Source of the DNA: Prolixibacteraceae bacterium
GTDB taxonomy: Bacteria; Bacteroidota; Bacteroidia; Bacteroidales; Prolixibacteraceae
DNA length: 35,827 bases
Direction: 5' to 3'
Assembly (NCBI GenBank): GCA_025355875.1
Contig: JANXYV010000169.1
Span: 1-35,827 of the forward strand
Below, piece after piece: positions 24,776 through 34,169 of this stretch. Numbering within the stretch: position 1 is the stretch's first letter; each line of letters opens with the position of its first letter. Under the pieces are notes generated by a model. It saw nothing but the letters and a program-made list of their open reading frames with translations, was not told where the DNA came from and did no database searches. Position numbers and translations under genes: made by a program.

Positions 24776-25888
24776 TTACAACACCGTCTGAACATCCTGA
24801 TAGGGAAGTCCAAAAGCTTCAGCAACTCCTTGATAAACCACTTTTCCATTGACCACATTCAGACCTTTACGCAAAGCATCATTTTCATTACAGGCTTTCT
24901 TCCAGCCCTTATTTGCTATTTGAATTGCATAAGGTAAAGTCGCATTGGTCAACGCCAGGGTTGATGTGCGTGGCACTGCACCAGGCATATTGGCAACGCA
25001 ATAATGGATCACATGGTCAATAACAAAAGTCGGATGATCATGTGTAGTGGCTACCGTGGTTTCGAAACAACCACCCTGATCAACGGCTACATCAACCATA
25101 ACGGTACCATGTTTCATGGTCGGAATCATATCGCGGGTAATCAGCTTAGGAGCGACAGCACCTGGAATTAGTACCGCACCGATAATTACATCAGCATAGC
25201 GAACCATTTCGCGAATGTTGTATTCGTTGCTCATCATGGTTTTTACGTTTGCAGGCATAATGTCGTCGAGGTAGCGAAGTCGTTTCAGGCTCACATCAAT
25301 GATAGTTACATCGGCGCCCAGACCGCCGGCCATTTTAGCGGCTTCAGTTCCTACAATTCCGCCACCAATAATCAGCACTTTTGCAGGTGGAACTCCGGGA
25401 ACTCCTCCCAGAAGTACTCCGTATCCGCCAAAAGTTTTTTCCAGGTATTTGGCACCTTCCTGAACCGACATACGACCAGCCACTTCCGACATTGGAATTA
25501 GCAATGGCAATGAACGATCGGCCATTTCAACCGTTTCGTAGGCCAGGCAAACCGAACCATTTTCGATCATGGCCATGGTTAATGGCTCTCCTGATGCGAA
25601 ATGGAAATACGTAAATAAAATCTGGCCTTTTTTAATCAGTTTATATTCTGATTCGATGGGTTCTTTTACTTTGATGATCATGTCAGCAATAGCATACACC
25701 TCTTCAATGGTCGGAAGAATGGTTGCATGTGCGAAAACGTAATCCTGATCTTCAAATCCACTTCCCATACCGGCGGTTGCCTGTACATAAACAGTATGGC
25801 CATTTTTAACCATTTCAGCCACACCGGCCGGGGTTAAAGCAACGCGGTTTTCGTTGTTTTTAATTTCTTTTGGAACTCCAATTATCAT
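24776..25888 (-). CDS. ald: Alanine dehydrogenase, 370 aa
   Basis: NAD-dependent enzyme that interconverts L-alanine with pyruvate and ammonia in the cytoplasm. The N-terminal signature GVPKEIKNNENRVALTP is at residues 4-20. The catalytic Lys75 (KVKEP) and His96 (YFHFASG) align with family positions. The Rossmann glycine motif IIGGGIVGTEAAKMAGGLGA is at about 172-191. Length is typical. It has its own terminator and reads toward valS. A weak TAATTTCG box precedes the start at 25888, so the promoter is uncertain. Confidence 0.95.
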   Translation of the reverse strand: MIIGVPKEIKNNENRVALTPAGVAEMVKNGHTVYVQATAGMGSGFEDQDYVFAHATILPTIEEVYAIADMIIKVKEPIESEYKLIKKGQILFTYFHFASGEPLTMAMIENGSVCLAYETVEMADRSLPLLIPMSEVAGRMSVQEGAKYLEKTFGGYGVLLGGVPGVPPAKVLIIGGGIVGTEAAKMAGGLGADVTIIDVSLKRLRYLDDIMPANVKTMMSNEYNIREMVRYADVIIGAVLIPGAVAPKLITRDMIPTMKHGTVMVDVAVDQGGCFETTVATTHDHPTFVIDHVIHYCVANMPGAVPRTSTLALTNATLPYAIQIANKGWKKACNENDALRKGLNVVNGKVVYQGVAEAFGLPYQDVQTVL

Positions 25889-26109
25889 AGTCGTGTGATT
25901 TTAATGTTTTACGGGTCGAAATTAGACGTTCTGAATGGTCGAAAACATGATAAAAAACACCGTGTACATGTTCCTTCCAAATCGCAGATGCTCAATCAGA
26001 ATCAATATCATACCAGATACCATCCTGATTTGAAAAATTGAAAGTTATTGTGCTGTTAAGATTTCACATTAATCCAAAACCGAAAATTTTAATTTAAGAT
26101 TGATAATCG

Positions 26110-26117
26110 TATATTTG
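26110..26117 (+). promoter_or_regulatory. -7 element of the aminotransferase gene
   Basis: TATATTTG fits TAnnTTTG and lies 29 bases before the ATG at 26147. No convincing -33 TTTG box. Confidence 0.45.
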
Positions 26118-26146
26118 CCGGCTTTACTGACATTATTTTCAACAAC

Positions 26147-27373
26147 ATGCCAAATACATCGAAACGTGGTAATTTGATGCCGGATTCACCCATCCGGAAA
26201 CTGGTACCTCTGGCTGACGCAGCCAAGGAAAAAGGCCGAAAGGTGTATCATTTGAACATCGGACAGCCGGATTTGCCAACACCTCAAAACGCCCTGGACG
26301 CCATCCGGAATATCGACCGGAAAATTTTGGAGTATTCTCCCAGTGAAGGAATCAAATCATTTCGTGAAAAACTTGCGGCGTACTATCACACGTTCAAAAT
26401 CGATGTAACTGCCGACGATATTATCATCACCACCGGTGGTTCAGAAGCGGTAACCTTTGCTTTTCTGGCCTGTCTCGATCCGGGCGATGAAATTATCGTT
26501 CCCGAACCGGCCTATGCCAACTATACTGCATTTGCCATTTTGGCTGGTGCTGTCATTAAATCAATCCCGTCGAAAATTGACGAAGGATTTGCATTGCCTC
26601 CAGTTGCCGAATTCGAAAAACTGATTACACCGCGAACCAAAGGAATCATGATCTGCAACCCGAATAATCCGACCGGATATTTGTACAACCGCAGCGAAAT
26701 GAACCAGATTCGGGATCTGATCAAGAAATACGACTTGTATTTGTTCTCCGACGAAGTTTACCGTGAATTCTGCTATACCGGCGCTCCCTACATTTCAGCT
26801 TTCCATCTCGACGGAATTGAGCAGAATGTGGTCTTGATCGACTCGGTTTCGAAACGGTACAGCGAATGTGGCATCCGGATTGGTGCGTTGATTACCAAAA
26901 ATAAAGCGTTGAAGAAAAACGTAATGAAGTTTTGCCAGGCCCGGCTGAGCCCGCCTTTGATCGGACAAATCGCTGCCGAAGCTTCGCTCGATAACAACAA
27001 GGAATACATGCACGACGTGTACGACGAATATGTCGAGCGCCGGAAGTTCCTGGTCGACGGACTGAACCGCATCAACGGAGTATATTCGCCGATCCCGATG
27101 GGAGCTTTTTATACCGTTGCCCGCCTTCCGATCGATGATGCTGATGTATTTTGCGCCTGGTTGCTCAGCGATTTTGAATACGAAAACCAGACCATCTTTA
27201 TGGCTCCTGCCTCCGGATTCTATACCACTCCGGGCTACGGAAAAGACGAAGTCCGCATTGCCTATGTCCTGAAAAAAGAAGATTTGGCGACTTCATTGAA
27301 AATCCTGGAAGAAGCTTTGAAAGTATACCCGGGAAGTAAAGTCAGGCAGGCAGTAGTCGTGGCGGAAGAATAA
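26147..27373 (+). CDS. Class I/II pyridoxal-phosphate aminotransferase, aspartate-aminotransferase-like, 408 aa
   Basis: Fold type I PLP enzyme of the cytoplasm. NPNNPTG is at residues 171-177, SDEVYRE at 201-207, and the PLP lysine is Lys236 in SVSKRYSECGIRIG. The phosphate-binding TTGGSEA is at 95-101. GAFYTVARLP and VRIAYVLKKEDL in the C-terminal part complete the family pattern. Probably transfers amino groups from aspartate or a related amino acid; the substrate cannot be read from the sequence. The N terminus is slightly long (MPNTSKRGNLMPDSPIRKL), and the ATG at 26177 (MPDSPIRK) is an alternative start. A terminator lies just downstream. Confidence 0.92.
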   Translation: MPNTSKRGNLMPDSPIRKLVPLADAAKEKGRKVYHLNIGQPDLPTPQNALDAIRNIDRKILEYSPSEGIKSFREKLAAYYHTFKIDVTADDIIITTGGSEAVTFAFLACLDPGDEIIVPEPAYANYTAFAILAGAVIKSIPSKIDEGFALPPVAEFEKLITPRTKGIMICNPNNPTGYLYNRSEMNQIRDLIKKYDLYLFSDEVYREFCYTGAPYISAFHLDGIEQNVVLIDSVSKRYSECGIRIGALITKNKALKKNVMKFCQARLSPPLIGQIAAEASLDNNKEYMHDVYDEYVERRKFLVDGLNRINGVYSPIPMGAFYTVARLPIDDADVFCAWLLSDFEYENQTIFMAPASGFYTTPGYGKDEVRIAYVLKKEDLATSLKILEEALKVYPGSKVRQAVVVAEE

Positions 27374-27396
27374 AGGAAATCGAAATATGTTAAGAG

Positions 27397-27432
27397 AAAA
27401 GCGTTTGAAAAGAGATTTCAGACGCTTTTTTT
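27397..27432 (+). terminator. Terminator of the aminotransferase gene
   Basis: AAAAGCGTTTGAAA pairs with TTTCAGACGCTTTT (one G-U wobble), six-base loop, followed by Ts. It lies 24 bases after the stop. Confidence 0.88.
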
Positions 27433-27456
27433 ATTTAGCTGAAATACATAGCTTTG

Positions 27457-28051
27457 ATGAAGAATAACCAGATTCAGGATTTCTTAAATCAAACTATTTC
27501 AATGGAAACTAATCTTCTCTTTGTGATTCTAAGTGTGCCGGTTATTTTCCTCTCAAGGCAATCCATCTTCCGGATCAATACCCATGGATTCTACCGTTTT
27601 TTCAACTGGGAATGCATTTTATGGCTGTTTGCATCGAATGTGAGGTTTTGGTTTGTCAATCCTTTCAGCCTTAACCAACTTTTTTCATGGTTTTTTTTTG
27701 GTTCTCGCTACTTATTTGGTTATTGCGGGTGTGATTCAACTTCGAAAAGCAAAAAGACCGGATTCGGACCGGAATGAGGAACCGCTTTTTGAATTTGAAA
27801 AAACTTCAGAACTCATTGAATCCGGAATCTTTCATTGGATCAGGCACCCGATGTATTCTTCCCTGCTTTTCCTCGCTTGGGGAATTTTCCTGAAAAATCC
27901 GAAGGACTTGCTTCTGCTGGTCGGTTTGTTGTCAACCGTATTCATTTTTCTAACCGCACTTTTCGACGAAAAGGAATGCCTGGCTTACTTTGGGGAATCC
28001 TATCGCGATTACATGAAGCGAACCTGGCGATTTATTCCGTTTATCATCTAA
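27457..28051 (+). pseudogene. Isoprenylcysteine-methyltransferase-like membrane protein, frameshifted at a T9 run
   Basis: Two overlapping frames together form one protein. The first (from ATG 27457 or 27502) gives METNLLFVILSVPVIF... to FSLNQLFSWF. The second continues FFLVLATYLVIAGVIQL and then SGIFHWIRHPMYSSLLFLAWG and FGESYRDYMKRTWRFIPF. RHPMYSSLL and ESYRDYMKR...R are hallmarks of the isoprenylcysteine O-methyltransferase/PEMT family (several membrane helices, SAM-dependent). The switch falls at nine Ts at 27691-27699; eight Ts would make one uninterrupted frame of about 197 codons. The second frame has no ATG of its own at a suitable place. Either a true frameshift, an assembly error, slippage, or phase variation. 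Next gene starts 19 bases later. Confidence 0.75.
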
Positions 28052-28070
28052 CTCATTTTTTTGTAACCAT

Positions 28071-29615
28071 ATGAATTTCATCAGGCTGAATAATTTTTTC
28101 CGGCAGTATTGGATTCTAATTCTGCTGGTAACCCTCAAAATGAGCTTGCAGTATTTTCTCGTCAATCCGGTATACGAGCTGCAGCGCGACGAATTTATGC
28201 ACCTGGAGCAGGCTTTTCACCCGGCAGCCGGATACATCTCTGTTCCGCCATTTTCGTCGTGGATTGCCGTCCTCATCTATTTGCTGGGAGGAAGTTTGTT
28301 TTGGATCCGTTTCTTTCCGGCAATGTTCGGAGCCCTCACACTGGTTATTGTCTGGCTGACTGTTGAGGAGATTGGCGGTAAGCTTCCCGCAAAATTACTG
28401 GCTTCGATGCTTATTATTTTTTCGGTACTTTTACGGATCAACGTACTTTTTCAACCCAATTCGTTCGACATCCTTGCCTGGACCGCCGTTTTTTATCTTT
28501 TGACCAAATACATCAACAGCAAACAGCAAAAATGGCTCTTCTTGCTTTCAGTAGTAATTGCTTTTGGACTCTACAATAAATACAATATCGTCTTCCTGTT
28601 GGCAGGGATTTTTGCAGGACTTTGGCTCACACCCCAGCGCGAACTATTCTCCAAAAAGACGTTTTACCTGGCCATGGCTTTCTGCCTGATTCTTTTCCTT
28701 CCGAACATCATTTGGCAAATCAAGTTTGGGTTTCCGGTATTTCATCACATGAAAGCACTGAATGACAGACAACTGATCCACGTCAACCGGATGGATTTCC
28801 TGATAGATCAGGTTAAGTATGGTTTGCTGGGAATTGTCAGTTGCTCAGGAATTTTAGCGCTTTTTCTTTACAAACCTTTCAAACAATGGCGGTTTGTCGC
28901 GTGGACTTTTCTGTCCACCGTCGCGCTTTTCACCCTTGCACGGGCAAAAACCTATTATGCCGTCGGTTTATATCCTGTCTTTTTTGCGTTTGGAAGCGTG
29001 TATCTGGAAGCCGTGTTAAAAAAGTGGAAGACTATCTTTATTCCGGTTTTGGTCATTTCCCGGATTGTTATTTTTATCCTGATTGCCAAATATCTGATGC
29101 CTGTACAAAGCCCTGCTGAAATTATTGCCAATCATGAAACGTACGAAAAGATTGGGTTGCTTCGGTGGGAGGACGGGAAAAACCATTCCATTCCGCAGGA
29201 TTTTGCCGATATGACCGGATGGAAGGAAATGGCCGAAAAGGCTTTACTTGCCTATCAGCAAATTCCGGCAGAAGAACTCAGTCAAACCCTGATTTTTTGT
29301 AATAATTACGGACAAACCGGGGCGGTTAACTTCTACAACCGTGGAAAAATGCCCCCGGCATACGCCTTCAATACGGATTATATTTATTGGATGCCTCGTT
29401 TGACTGAGATCAAAAATGTTGTTCTGATTGGCGAGAAGCCAAAACAGGAAATCGTTGACTTGTTCAATTCAGTTAAACTCATCGGGATGGTTGAAAATGA
29501 GTATTCCCGCGAAAAAGGAACTCCTATCTATTTATTGACTGGCGCAAAGACGGACATTGCGGCAAGGATCAACCAGGAGGCTGCTGACCGAATAAAAACA
29601 TTCGATCTGTTTTAA
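28071..29615 (+). CDS. Glycosyltransferase family 39-like (PMT_2/ArnT-like) integral membrane protein, 514 aa
   Basis: A polytopic inner-membrane protein. The first loop reads VYELQRDEFMHLEQAFHPAAGYISVPPFSSWIAV at about residues 33-66. The acidic pair Asp/Glu in QRDEF is the catalytic-site region of polyprenyl-phosphate-dependent PMT/ArnT-type transferases, and the PP motif fits the family. About nine helices follow to about residue 345, then a soluble C-terminal domain of about 150 residues. It probably transfers a sugar from a lipid carrier to an acceptor on the periplasmic side; donor and acceptor are unknown. It lies 19 bases after the frameshifted methyltransferase-like gene and may be co-transcribed with it. 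Confidence 0.85.
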   Translation: MNFIRLNNFFRQYWILILLVTLKMSLQYFLVNPVYELQRDEFMHLEQAFHPAAGYISVPPFSSWIAVLIYLLGGSLFWIRFFPAMFGALTLVIVWLTVEEIGGKLPAKLLASMLIIFSVLLRINVLFQPNSFDILAWTAVFYLLTKYINSKQQKWLFLLSVVIAFGLYNKYNIVFLLAGIFAGLWLTPQRELFSKKTFYLAMAFCLILFLPNIIWQIKFGFPVFHHMKALNDRQLIHVNRMDFLIDQVKYGLLGIVSCSGILALFLYKPFKQWRFVAWTFLSTVALFTLARAKTYYAVGLYPVFFAFGSVYLEAVLKKWKTIFIPVLVISRIVIFILIAKYLMPVQSPAEIIANHETYEKIGLLRWEDGKNHSIPQDFADMTGWKEMAEKALLAYQQIPAEELSQTLIFCNNYGQTGAVNFYNRGKMPPAYAFNTDYIYWMPRLTEIKNVVLIGEKPKQEIVDLFNSVKLIGMVENEYSREKGTPIYLLTGAKTDIAARINQEAADRIKTFDLF

Positions 29616-29683
29616 GGCTTTTACCCTGGAAATAATTCCGTTCAACTACTTTCATTCCGGCAAATCGGGAACAAATTAATTGC

Positions 29684-29691
29684 TAAGTTTG
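29684..29691 (+). promoter_or_regulatory. -7 element of the xylanase gene
   Basis: TAAGTTTG fits TAnnTTTG, 26 bases before the ATG at 29718. -33 box not clear. Confidence 0.42.
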
Positions 29692-29717
29692 TCCAGAATT
29701 AACTTATAACCGACTCA

Positions 29718-32456
29718 ATGAAAAACAAAATGTCTGAATTTATCGTTACAAAAAGCAAATTATTCATGTGCTTCATAACGTTACTTTTACTTACCACTGG
29801 CTCATGCTTTGCCCAAACTAACCTCATTATCAATGGCGATTTTGAGAATAAAACCACCGGATGGATGGTTTGGGGCGCATCAATGGCAAGTTCCACGGAT
29901 GCTCATAGCGGAAAATCAGCCGTTCTGATCAGCAACCGAAAAAATCCATGGGATGCCCTGGTGCAGGATGTGAAAAGTGTACTCGTAAATGGCGATAGCT
30001 ACACGGTCAGCGCCTGGGTAAAAATTCCAAAACCCGGTCAGAATTTCAGAATCACTTTGGGAACGACGGTTGATGGGCAATCGTCCTATCTTGGACTTTG
30101 CCGAACCGGGAGTCCAAAAATTGGTTCATACACCTTCTATACCGAAACTTTTCCAGTCAAATGGACCGGAAATTTGCAAAGCGCCAATCTTTACTTTGAA
30201 CTGGAAAGTGTTGCAGGTGTATACTCGGATTACCTGGTGGATGATGTCCAGCTGGTAAAATTCACACCCATTCCTGATGTTGTTCAGAAAGGACCAGGAC
30301 TCAAAGACCTTAAAAGTTCAATGTTAATGGGCGGTTGCATTGGCGGAACCAAAAATTATTTCAACAATGAGGCTGCCAAGGCTCAGGTTTTAAAGGACTG
30401 CAATGTGGTAACAATCACCTGTTATCCGGCCTGGGGCCGCTGGGACGAAGTCAAGCATCATGTTTACCATATCGAAGATTTCAACAGTAAAGTTCTGGAA
30501 ATGAAAAAGCAACATCTCAATGTTACAGCGCACATGCTGCTGGGATGGGATTCCTATTTTCCGGACTGGTACAAAAAAAACGATTTTCCGGCTGATACAC
30601 TGGATGCCATCATGAAGAGCTGGTTGAAAAGCATCATAACATACCAAGGAAATGATACCCTGATCGACACATGGAATGTGGTCAATGAAGCGATCAGTTG
30701 GGACGGGAAAGGTGGATACTGGCCCGAAAATGCTGCCGATCAAAACAGTGCCTGCGAAATGCAGCGCATGGGATATGAACCTGATGTATCGGGCTTAACC
30801 GGAAAGCAATATGTGAATGCCAAACACCCGGTTTATATTCGGAAATCGTTTGAATATGCAAGGACTTTAACCAAAAAGAAACTTGAACTCCGGGATTCAG
30901 GAATGGAATTTCCAACCGATGCCAAATACAACGCATTTTATCAGTTAGCCGCTCACCTGAAAAAAATGAATGCGCCTGTCGATGCCGTTGCATTTCAGAC
31001 TCACATCGATCTCGAACGAACCTACGACTGGGAAGGATATGCCAATAATATCAAGCGGTATGTGCAGCTTGGGTATGAAGTAAATATTCCGGAGGTAGAT
31101 ATAGGCGATGCCAATAAAAGTTGGTCGGAATATAAAGCTGAACTGCAAAAAATGCAATATTACAATCTGGTTACCGCAGCGATTCGGGGAGGTGCCAGTC
31201 AGATTCAAACCTGGGGCTTTATCGACGATAACGAAGATTGGAGAAAAGGCCAAAGCGCTTTTCCTTATGACAATCATTTCGAAGCAAAACCAGCCTACTA
31301 TGGAATGAAGGAAGCACTGATTGATATGAGTTCCATGCTATTTTGGGAAATGGATGCTCCGGAAAATGACATCTTGCCCGATGTGATGAAATACAACAAC
31401 TTCGGAACATTGAATCATTTCGGAACTCCTGTTCTGGTTACCGGGTTTAAAAATAAGGCGCTTCAGTTCGATGGAATTCAAAACAACGTTTCGAGTGGGA
31501 AACTCACGAGTTCACTTTCAGGAAACCTAAGCTTTTGTTGCTATATAAAAACTGCAACCAGTAAGGCATCGGTCATTGCTGATCTGGCCAGCGGAGGAAC
31601 TTCAGGACTGAAAATCGGTATCAGCGCCGAAGGGAAAGTTTATCTTGGTGCCGCTGAAACCGGCATGGCTACTGATTTGATTAGTACGTCAGCAGTAAAC
31701 GACAATTCCTGGCATTTTATCGCTGTCCGCCGCGACAGTCTCAGCTATTATTTATATGTCGATGCTCAAAATCCGGTCGCATCAGGCAAAGGAACCACAA
31801 AAACCTATGACCAGCTTTTTGTCGGATCAGAAAGCGATGGCAGCTCGGCTTTTGCCGGAGTAATTGATGAATTAAAACTTTACGACACAGCGGTTGAAGA
31901 AGCAAGCTTCTTAAGGAGTATGTCACCAATCAACCCGATGAACCTTACCAAGGTAACCAATGAGCTGAACGTCAGACTGAGCTGGCTCGACAAAAGCAGC
32001 AATGAAGATGGATTTGTAATTGAGCGAAAAACCAACGATGGCGCCTGGGAAGAGTATTACAAAGTTGGGCCGAATGTCACTCTTTTTGTCGAAAATCTCA
32101 GGGACTACAATACTACCTACACATACCGAGTATGCTCCTTCAACAAATTTACCAAGTCGGCTCCCTCAAACGAAGTGGTTTATCTCACACCCAAAGATCC
32201 GACTCCTGTCATAGAACTTGGCTCACCGGCATTTCCGGTTTCTGTGTATCCAAATCCTGCCGGTGATAAATTTACACTCGTTTCTCCCGGTTCCTTGTCA
32301 ATGAAATTGGTCGATCTGGAAGGAAGGGTCATTTTGTCACGAAAGGACTGTACTTCAATTGAATTGATTGATATCAGCACCGTTTCTTCAGGAGTTTATT
32401 TCGTTCAGGTGGAAGACGGGCAAAAACAAACGATCGTGAAACTTGTTAAGAATTAG
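29718..32456 (+). CDS. Modular GH10 endo-xylanase (CBM4/9-like, GH10, LamG, FN3, T9SS), 912 aa
   Basis: Secreted xylan-degrading enzyme. Signal peptide to about residue 33. CBM4/9-like module at about 35-182 (LIINGDFENKTTGWMVWG to YLVDDVQLVKF). GH10 barrel at about 195-545, with acid/base Glu324 in WNVVNEAI and nucleophile Glu459 in VNIPEVDIG; both are present. LamG/laminin-G-like module at about 570-740 (ALQFDGIQNNVSSG to AGVIDELKLYD). Fibronectin type III at about 745-835. Type A T9SS sorting domain at about 840-912 (VSVYPNPAGDKFTLVS to IVKLVKN). So it crosses the outer membrane through T9SS. LamG and FN3 after GH10 is a less usual arrangement. No SusC/SusD gene flanks it. Confidence 0.92.
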   Translation: MKNKMSEFIVTKSKLFMCFITLLLLTTGSCFAQTNLIINGDFENKTTGWMVWGASMASSTDAHSGKSAVLISNRKNPWDALVQDVKSVLVNGDSYTVSAWVKIPKPGQNFRITLGTTVDGQSSYLGLCRTGSPKIGSYTFYTETFPVKWTGNLQSANLYFELESVAGVYSDYLVDDVQLVKFTPIPDVVQKGPGLKDLKSSMLMGGCIGGTKNYFNNEAAKAQVLKDCNVVTITCYPAWGRWDEVKHHVYHIEDFNSKVLEMKKQHLNVTAHMLLGWDSYFPDWYKKNDFPADTLDAIMKSWLKSIITYQGNDTLIDTWNVVNEAISWDGKGGYWPENAADQNSACEMQRMGYEPDVSGLTGKQYVNAKHPVYIRKSFEYARTLTKKKLELRDSGMEFPTDAKYNAFYQLAAHLKKMNAPVDAVAFQTHIDLERTYDWEGYANNIKRYVQLGYEVNIPEVDIGDANKSWSEYKAELQKMQYYNLVTAAIRGGASQIQTWGFIDDNEDWRKGQSAFPYDNHFEAKPAYYGMKEALIDMSSMLFWEMDAPENDILPDVMKYNNFGTLNHFGTPVLVTGFKNKALQFDGIQNNVSSGKLTSSLSGNLSFCCYIKTATSKASVIADLASGGTSGLKIGISAEGKVYLGAAETGMATDLISTSAVNDNSWHFIAVRRDSLSYYLYVDAQNPVASGKGTTKTYDQLFVGSESDGSSAFAGVIDELKLYDTAVEEASFLRSMSPINPMNLTKVTNELNVRLSWLDKSSNEDGFVIERKTNDGAWEEYYKVGPNVTLFVENLRDYNTTYTYRVCSFNKFTKSAPSNEVVYLTPKDPTPVIELGSPAFPVSVYPNPAGDKFTLVSPGSLSMKLVDLEGRVILSRKDCTSIELIDISTVSSGVYFVQVEDGQKQTIVKLVKN

Positions 32457-32487
32457 ATAAATTTATTTCAACTTAAAGTTTTGATGT

Positions 32488-33039
32488 ATGGCTGAAGAAA
32501 AAAAAGAAAAATGGATGAATTACCTGGCATTGAGTACGGTAATATTTGCAGTTTGCGCAACCTTGTCGACCTTTAAAGGTGGAGGTTATGGAAGCAAGGC
32601 ATTGTTGAACCAGTCGAATGCCTCCGATCAGTGGGCCTTTTTTCAGGCGAAAAGCATCAAAAGTTCACTGGCCAGCAACCAAAAGGAAAATCTTGAACTT
32701 CAGAAAGAAATCCTGAGCATTGATTCGCATTCCAAAGACAACGGATCGAAATACGATGCCCGGATAGCCAAGTATGAGCAGGATATTAAACGCTACGACG
32801 AAGAAAAAACAGCCATCAAAGCAAAGGCCGAAGCATTTGAGAAAGACCGGAATGTTTGTCAGGAGCACGGTGGCCAGTTTGGCCTGGCCGTCATTTTTCT
32901 TCAGGTAACCATTCTTTTGTCTTCCATCGCCGGACTTCTGAAAAAGAAACCGGTTTGGTATCTCAGTTTGGGGATTGGTTTCGTCGGCCTGATCTTTTTC
33001 ATGGATGGATTCTGGCTTTTCCTGAAGGCTTTTTTATAG
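32488..33039 (+). CDS. DUF4337 membrane protein, 183 aa
   Basis: N-terminal helix at about residues 12-28 follows a basic/acidic leader MAEEKKEKWMN. A soluble Lys/Glu-rich coiled-coil segment spans about 45-125, and two C-terminal helices span about 130-180 (FGLAVIFLQVTILLSSIAGLL and GIGFVGLIFFMDGFWLF). The pattern LALSTVIFAVCATLSTFKGGGYGSKALLNQ...A.DQWAFFQAKSIK matches the DUF4337 family. Function is unknown. It is 31 bases after the xylanase gene, so may be read through with it, and is followed by a shared terminator. Confidence 0.85.
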   Translation: MAEEKKEKWMNYLALSTVIFAVCATLSTFKGGGYGSKALLNQSNASDQWAFFQAKSIKSSLASNQKENLELQKEILSIDSHSKDNGSKYDARIAKYEQDIKRYDEEKTAIKAKAEAFEKDRNVCQEHGGQFGLAVIFLQVTILLSSIAGLLKKKPVWYLSLGIGFVGLIFFMDGFWLFLKAFL

Positions 33040-33065
33040 TCCGGACGACAGCTTCGTACCAATAA

Positions 33066-33096
33066 AAAACCCGGTATCAGAACGACACCGGGTTTT
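33066..33096. terminator. Bidirectional terminator between DUF4337 gene and the isomerase-like gene
   Basis: AAAACCCGGT (33066-33075) pairs with ACCGGGTTTT (33087-33096) across an 11-base loop; T-runs on each side serve convergent genes. Confidence 0.88.
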
Positions 33097-33120
33097 GATA
33101 TTAAATTCGGATCTGGACTA

Positions 33121-34020
33121 TTACAAAATCTTAGTTGTAAGGTTATTAATGCTGCTTTCCAATGCTTCGAATGGTTTGCCATTTCCCTGGTTGTCATCTT
33201 CAACAAAGGTGTATTTTACGCCGGCAACTTGTTTAGACTTCAGAATCGTTTTGAAATCAATAACCCCACAGCCTACACAAGTAATATCATCTTTAATCAC
33301 CTCATAGAACGGGGCCTGTTTGGTCTTCATATCTTTGAAATGCAGAAGCTGGAATCTGCCTGGATATTTATTGAACATCGCTACCGGATCCTGACCGGCT
33401 TTTGATGCCCAGAAAAGATCTAATTCCATCGTAATGAGGTCTTTGTCCATTTCAGGCAAAAATACATCAAAGTAAGGAACCACCCCATTGATGTTTGCAA
33501 ACTCAAAATTGTGATTGTGGTAACCAAATTGTATTCCGACCTCCTTCATGATTTTTCCCACCTTGTTCCAGTCGCCAATCATCTTTTTGTATTTTTCGAT
33601 CGTTCGGTCAACGGGTTCAATCCATGGCTGGATACAATATTTTACACCAAGTTGAGCATGAGCATCGGCCATAATTTTTGCAGTTTCGATGGTGATGCCT
33701 TTTGATTCAACTGCTGAATGGCTGCTGATAGCCTCCATGCCCAAATCCTTGATGATCTTCTTGAATTCTTTCGGGGCAAATCCATAAAACTTACCATTGG
33801 AATAACTGGCGAGTTCAAGGTTTTTGTAACCCAGATCAGACACTTTCTTTAATGTGCCTAAAGTGTCCGATGTCATTGCATCGCGAATGGTGTACAACTG
33901 AAGGCCAACACCGAAGCTTTTCCGGTTAATAGCCGCTGATTTAAAACCCTGGGATCCAAGAACGATCGCACCAAGGGCGCCTGCGGCCGAAATTTTAAAA
34001 AACTCTCTTCTGTTTTGCAT
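33121..34020 (-). CDS. Tat-exported sugar phosphate isomerase/epimerase-like TIM barrel protein, 299 aa
   Basis: N terminus MQNRREFFKISAAGALGAIVLG is a twin-arginine signal (Arg4-Arg5, consensus-like RREFFK, then a hydrophobic stretch). The mature part begins near residue 33 with KSFGVGLQLYTIRDAM, a xylose-isomerase-like TIM-barrel start. Metal-ligand-like segments follow: GYHNHNFEF near 166-174, ITMELDLFWASKAG near 196-209 and LLHFKDMK near 224-231. The family covers sugar isomerases and epimerases that are often exported in Bacteroidota. The exact substrate is unknown. A TatA gene is in the same window (5224-5604). The gene is convergent with the DUF4337 gene. Confidence 0.88.
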   Translation of the reverse strand: MQNRREFFKISAAGALGAIVLGSQGFKSAAINRKSFGVGLQLYTIRDAMTSDTLGTLKKVSDLGYKNLELASYSNGKFYGFAPKEFKKIIKDLGMEAISSHSAVESKGITIETAKIMADAHAQLGVKYCIQPWIEPVDRTIEKYKKMIGDWNKVGKIMKEVGIQFGYHNHNFEFANINGVVPYFDVFLPEMDKDLITMELDLFWASKAGQDPVAMFNKYPGRFQLLHFKDMKTKQAPFYEVIKDDITCVGCGVIDFKTILKSKQVAGVKYTFVEDDNQGNGKPFEALESSINNLTTKIL

Positions 34021-34135
34021 AGTTTTAATCGTTTATTTTTTAGTTGGAATAAATTCTATTTTTCGAGAGGATAAATATAATACAAAGCATTTATCTACAA
34101 ATCAAAATCTTGACGAACCTCTCAAAATAAAATAC

Positions 34136-34169
34136 AAAAAAGCACGCTGGTTTCCTGAAGTGCTTTTTT
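34136..34169. terminator. Orphan terminator-like hairpin
   Basis: AAAAAAGCAC (34136-34145) pairs with GTGCTTTTTT (34160-34169) across 14 bases, followed by TTTTTT in both directions. No gene lies immediately upstream on either strand except the isomerase-like gene, which reads away from it. Confidence 0.55.

Noticed and set aside
27653-28051. Second half of the methyltransferase-like protein as an independent gene
   Set aside because: Its first codon is a TTG in an out-of-frame position with no conserved start; the two halves join naturally at the T9 run.
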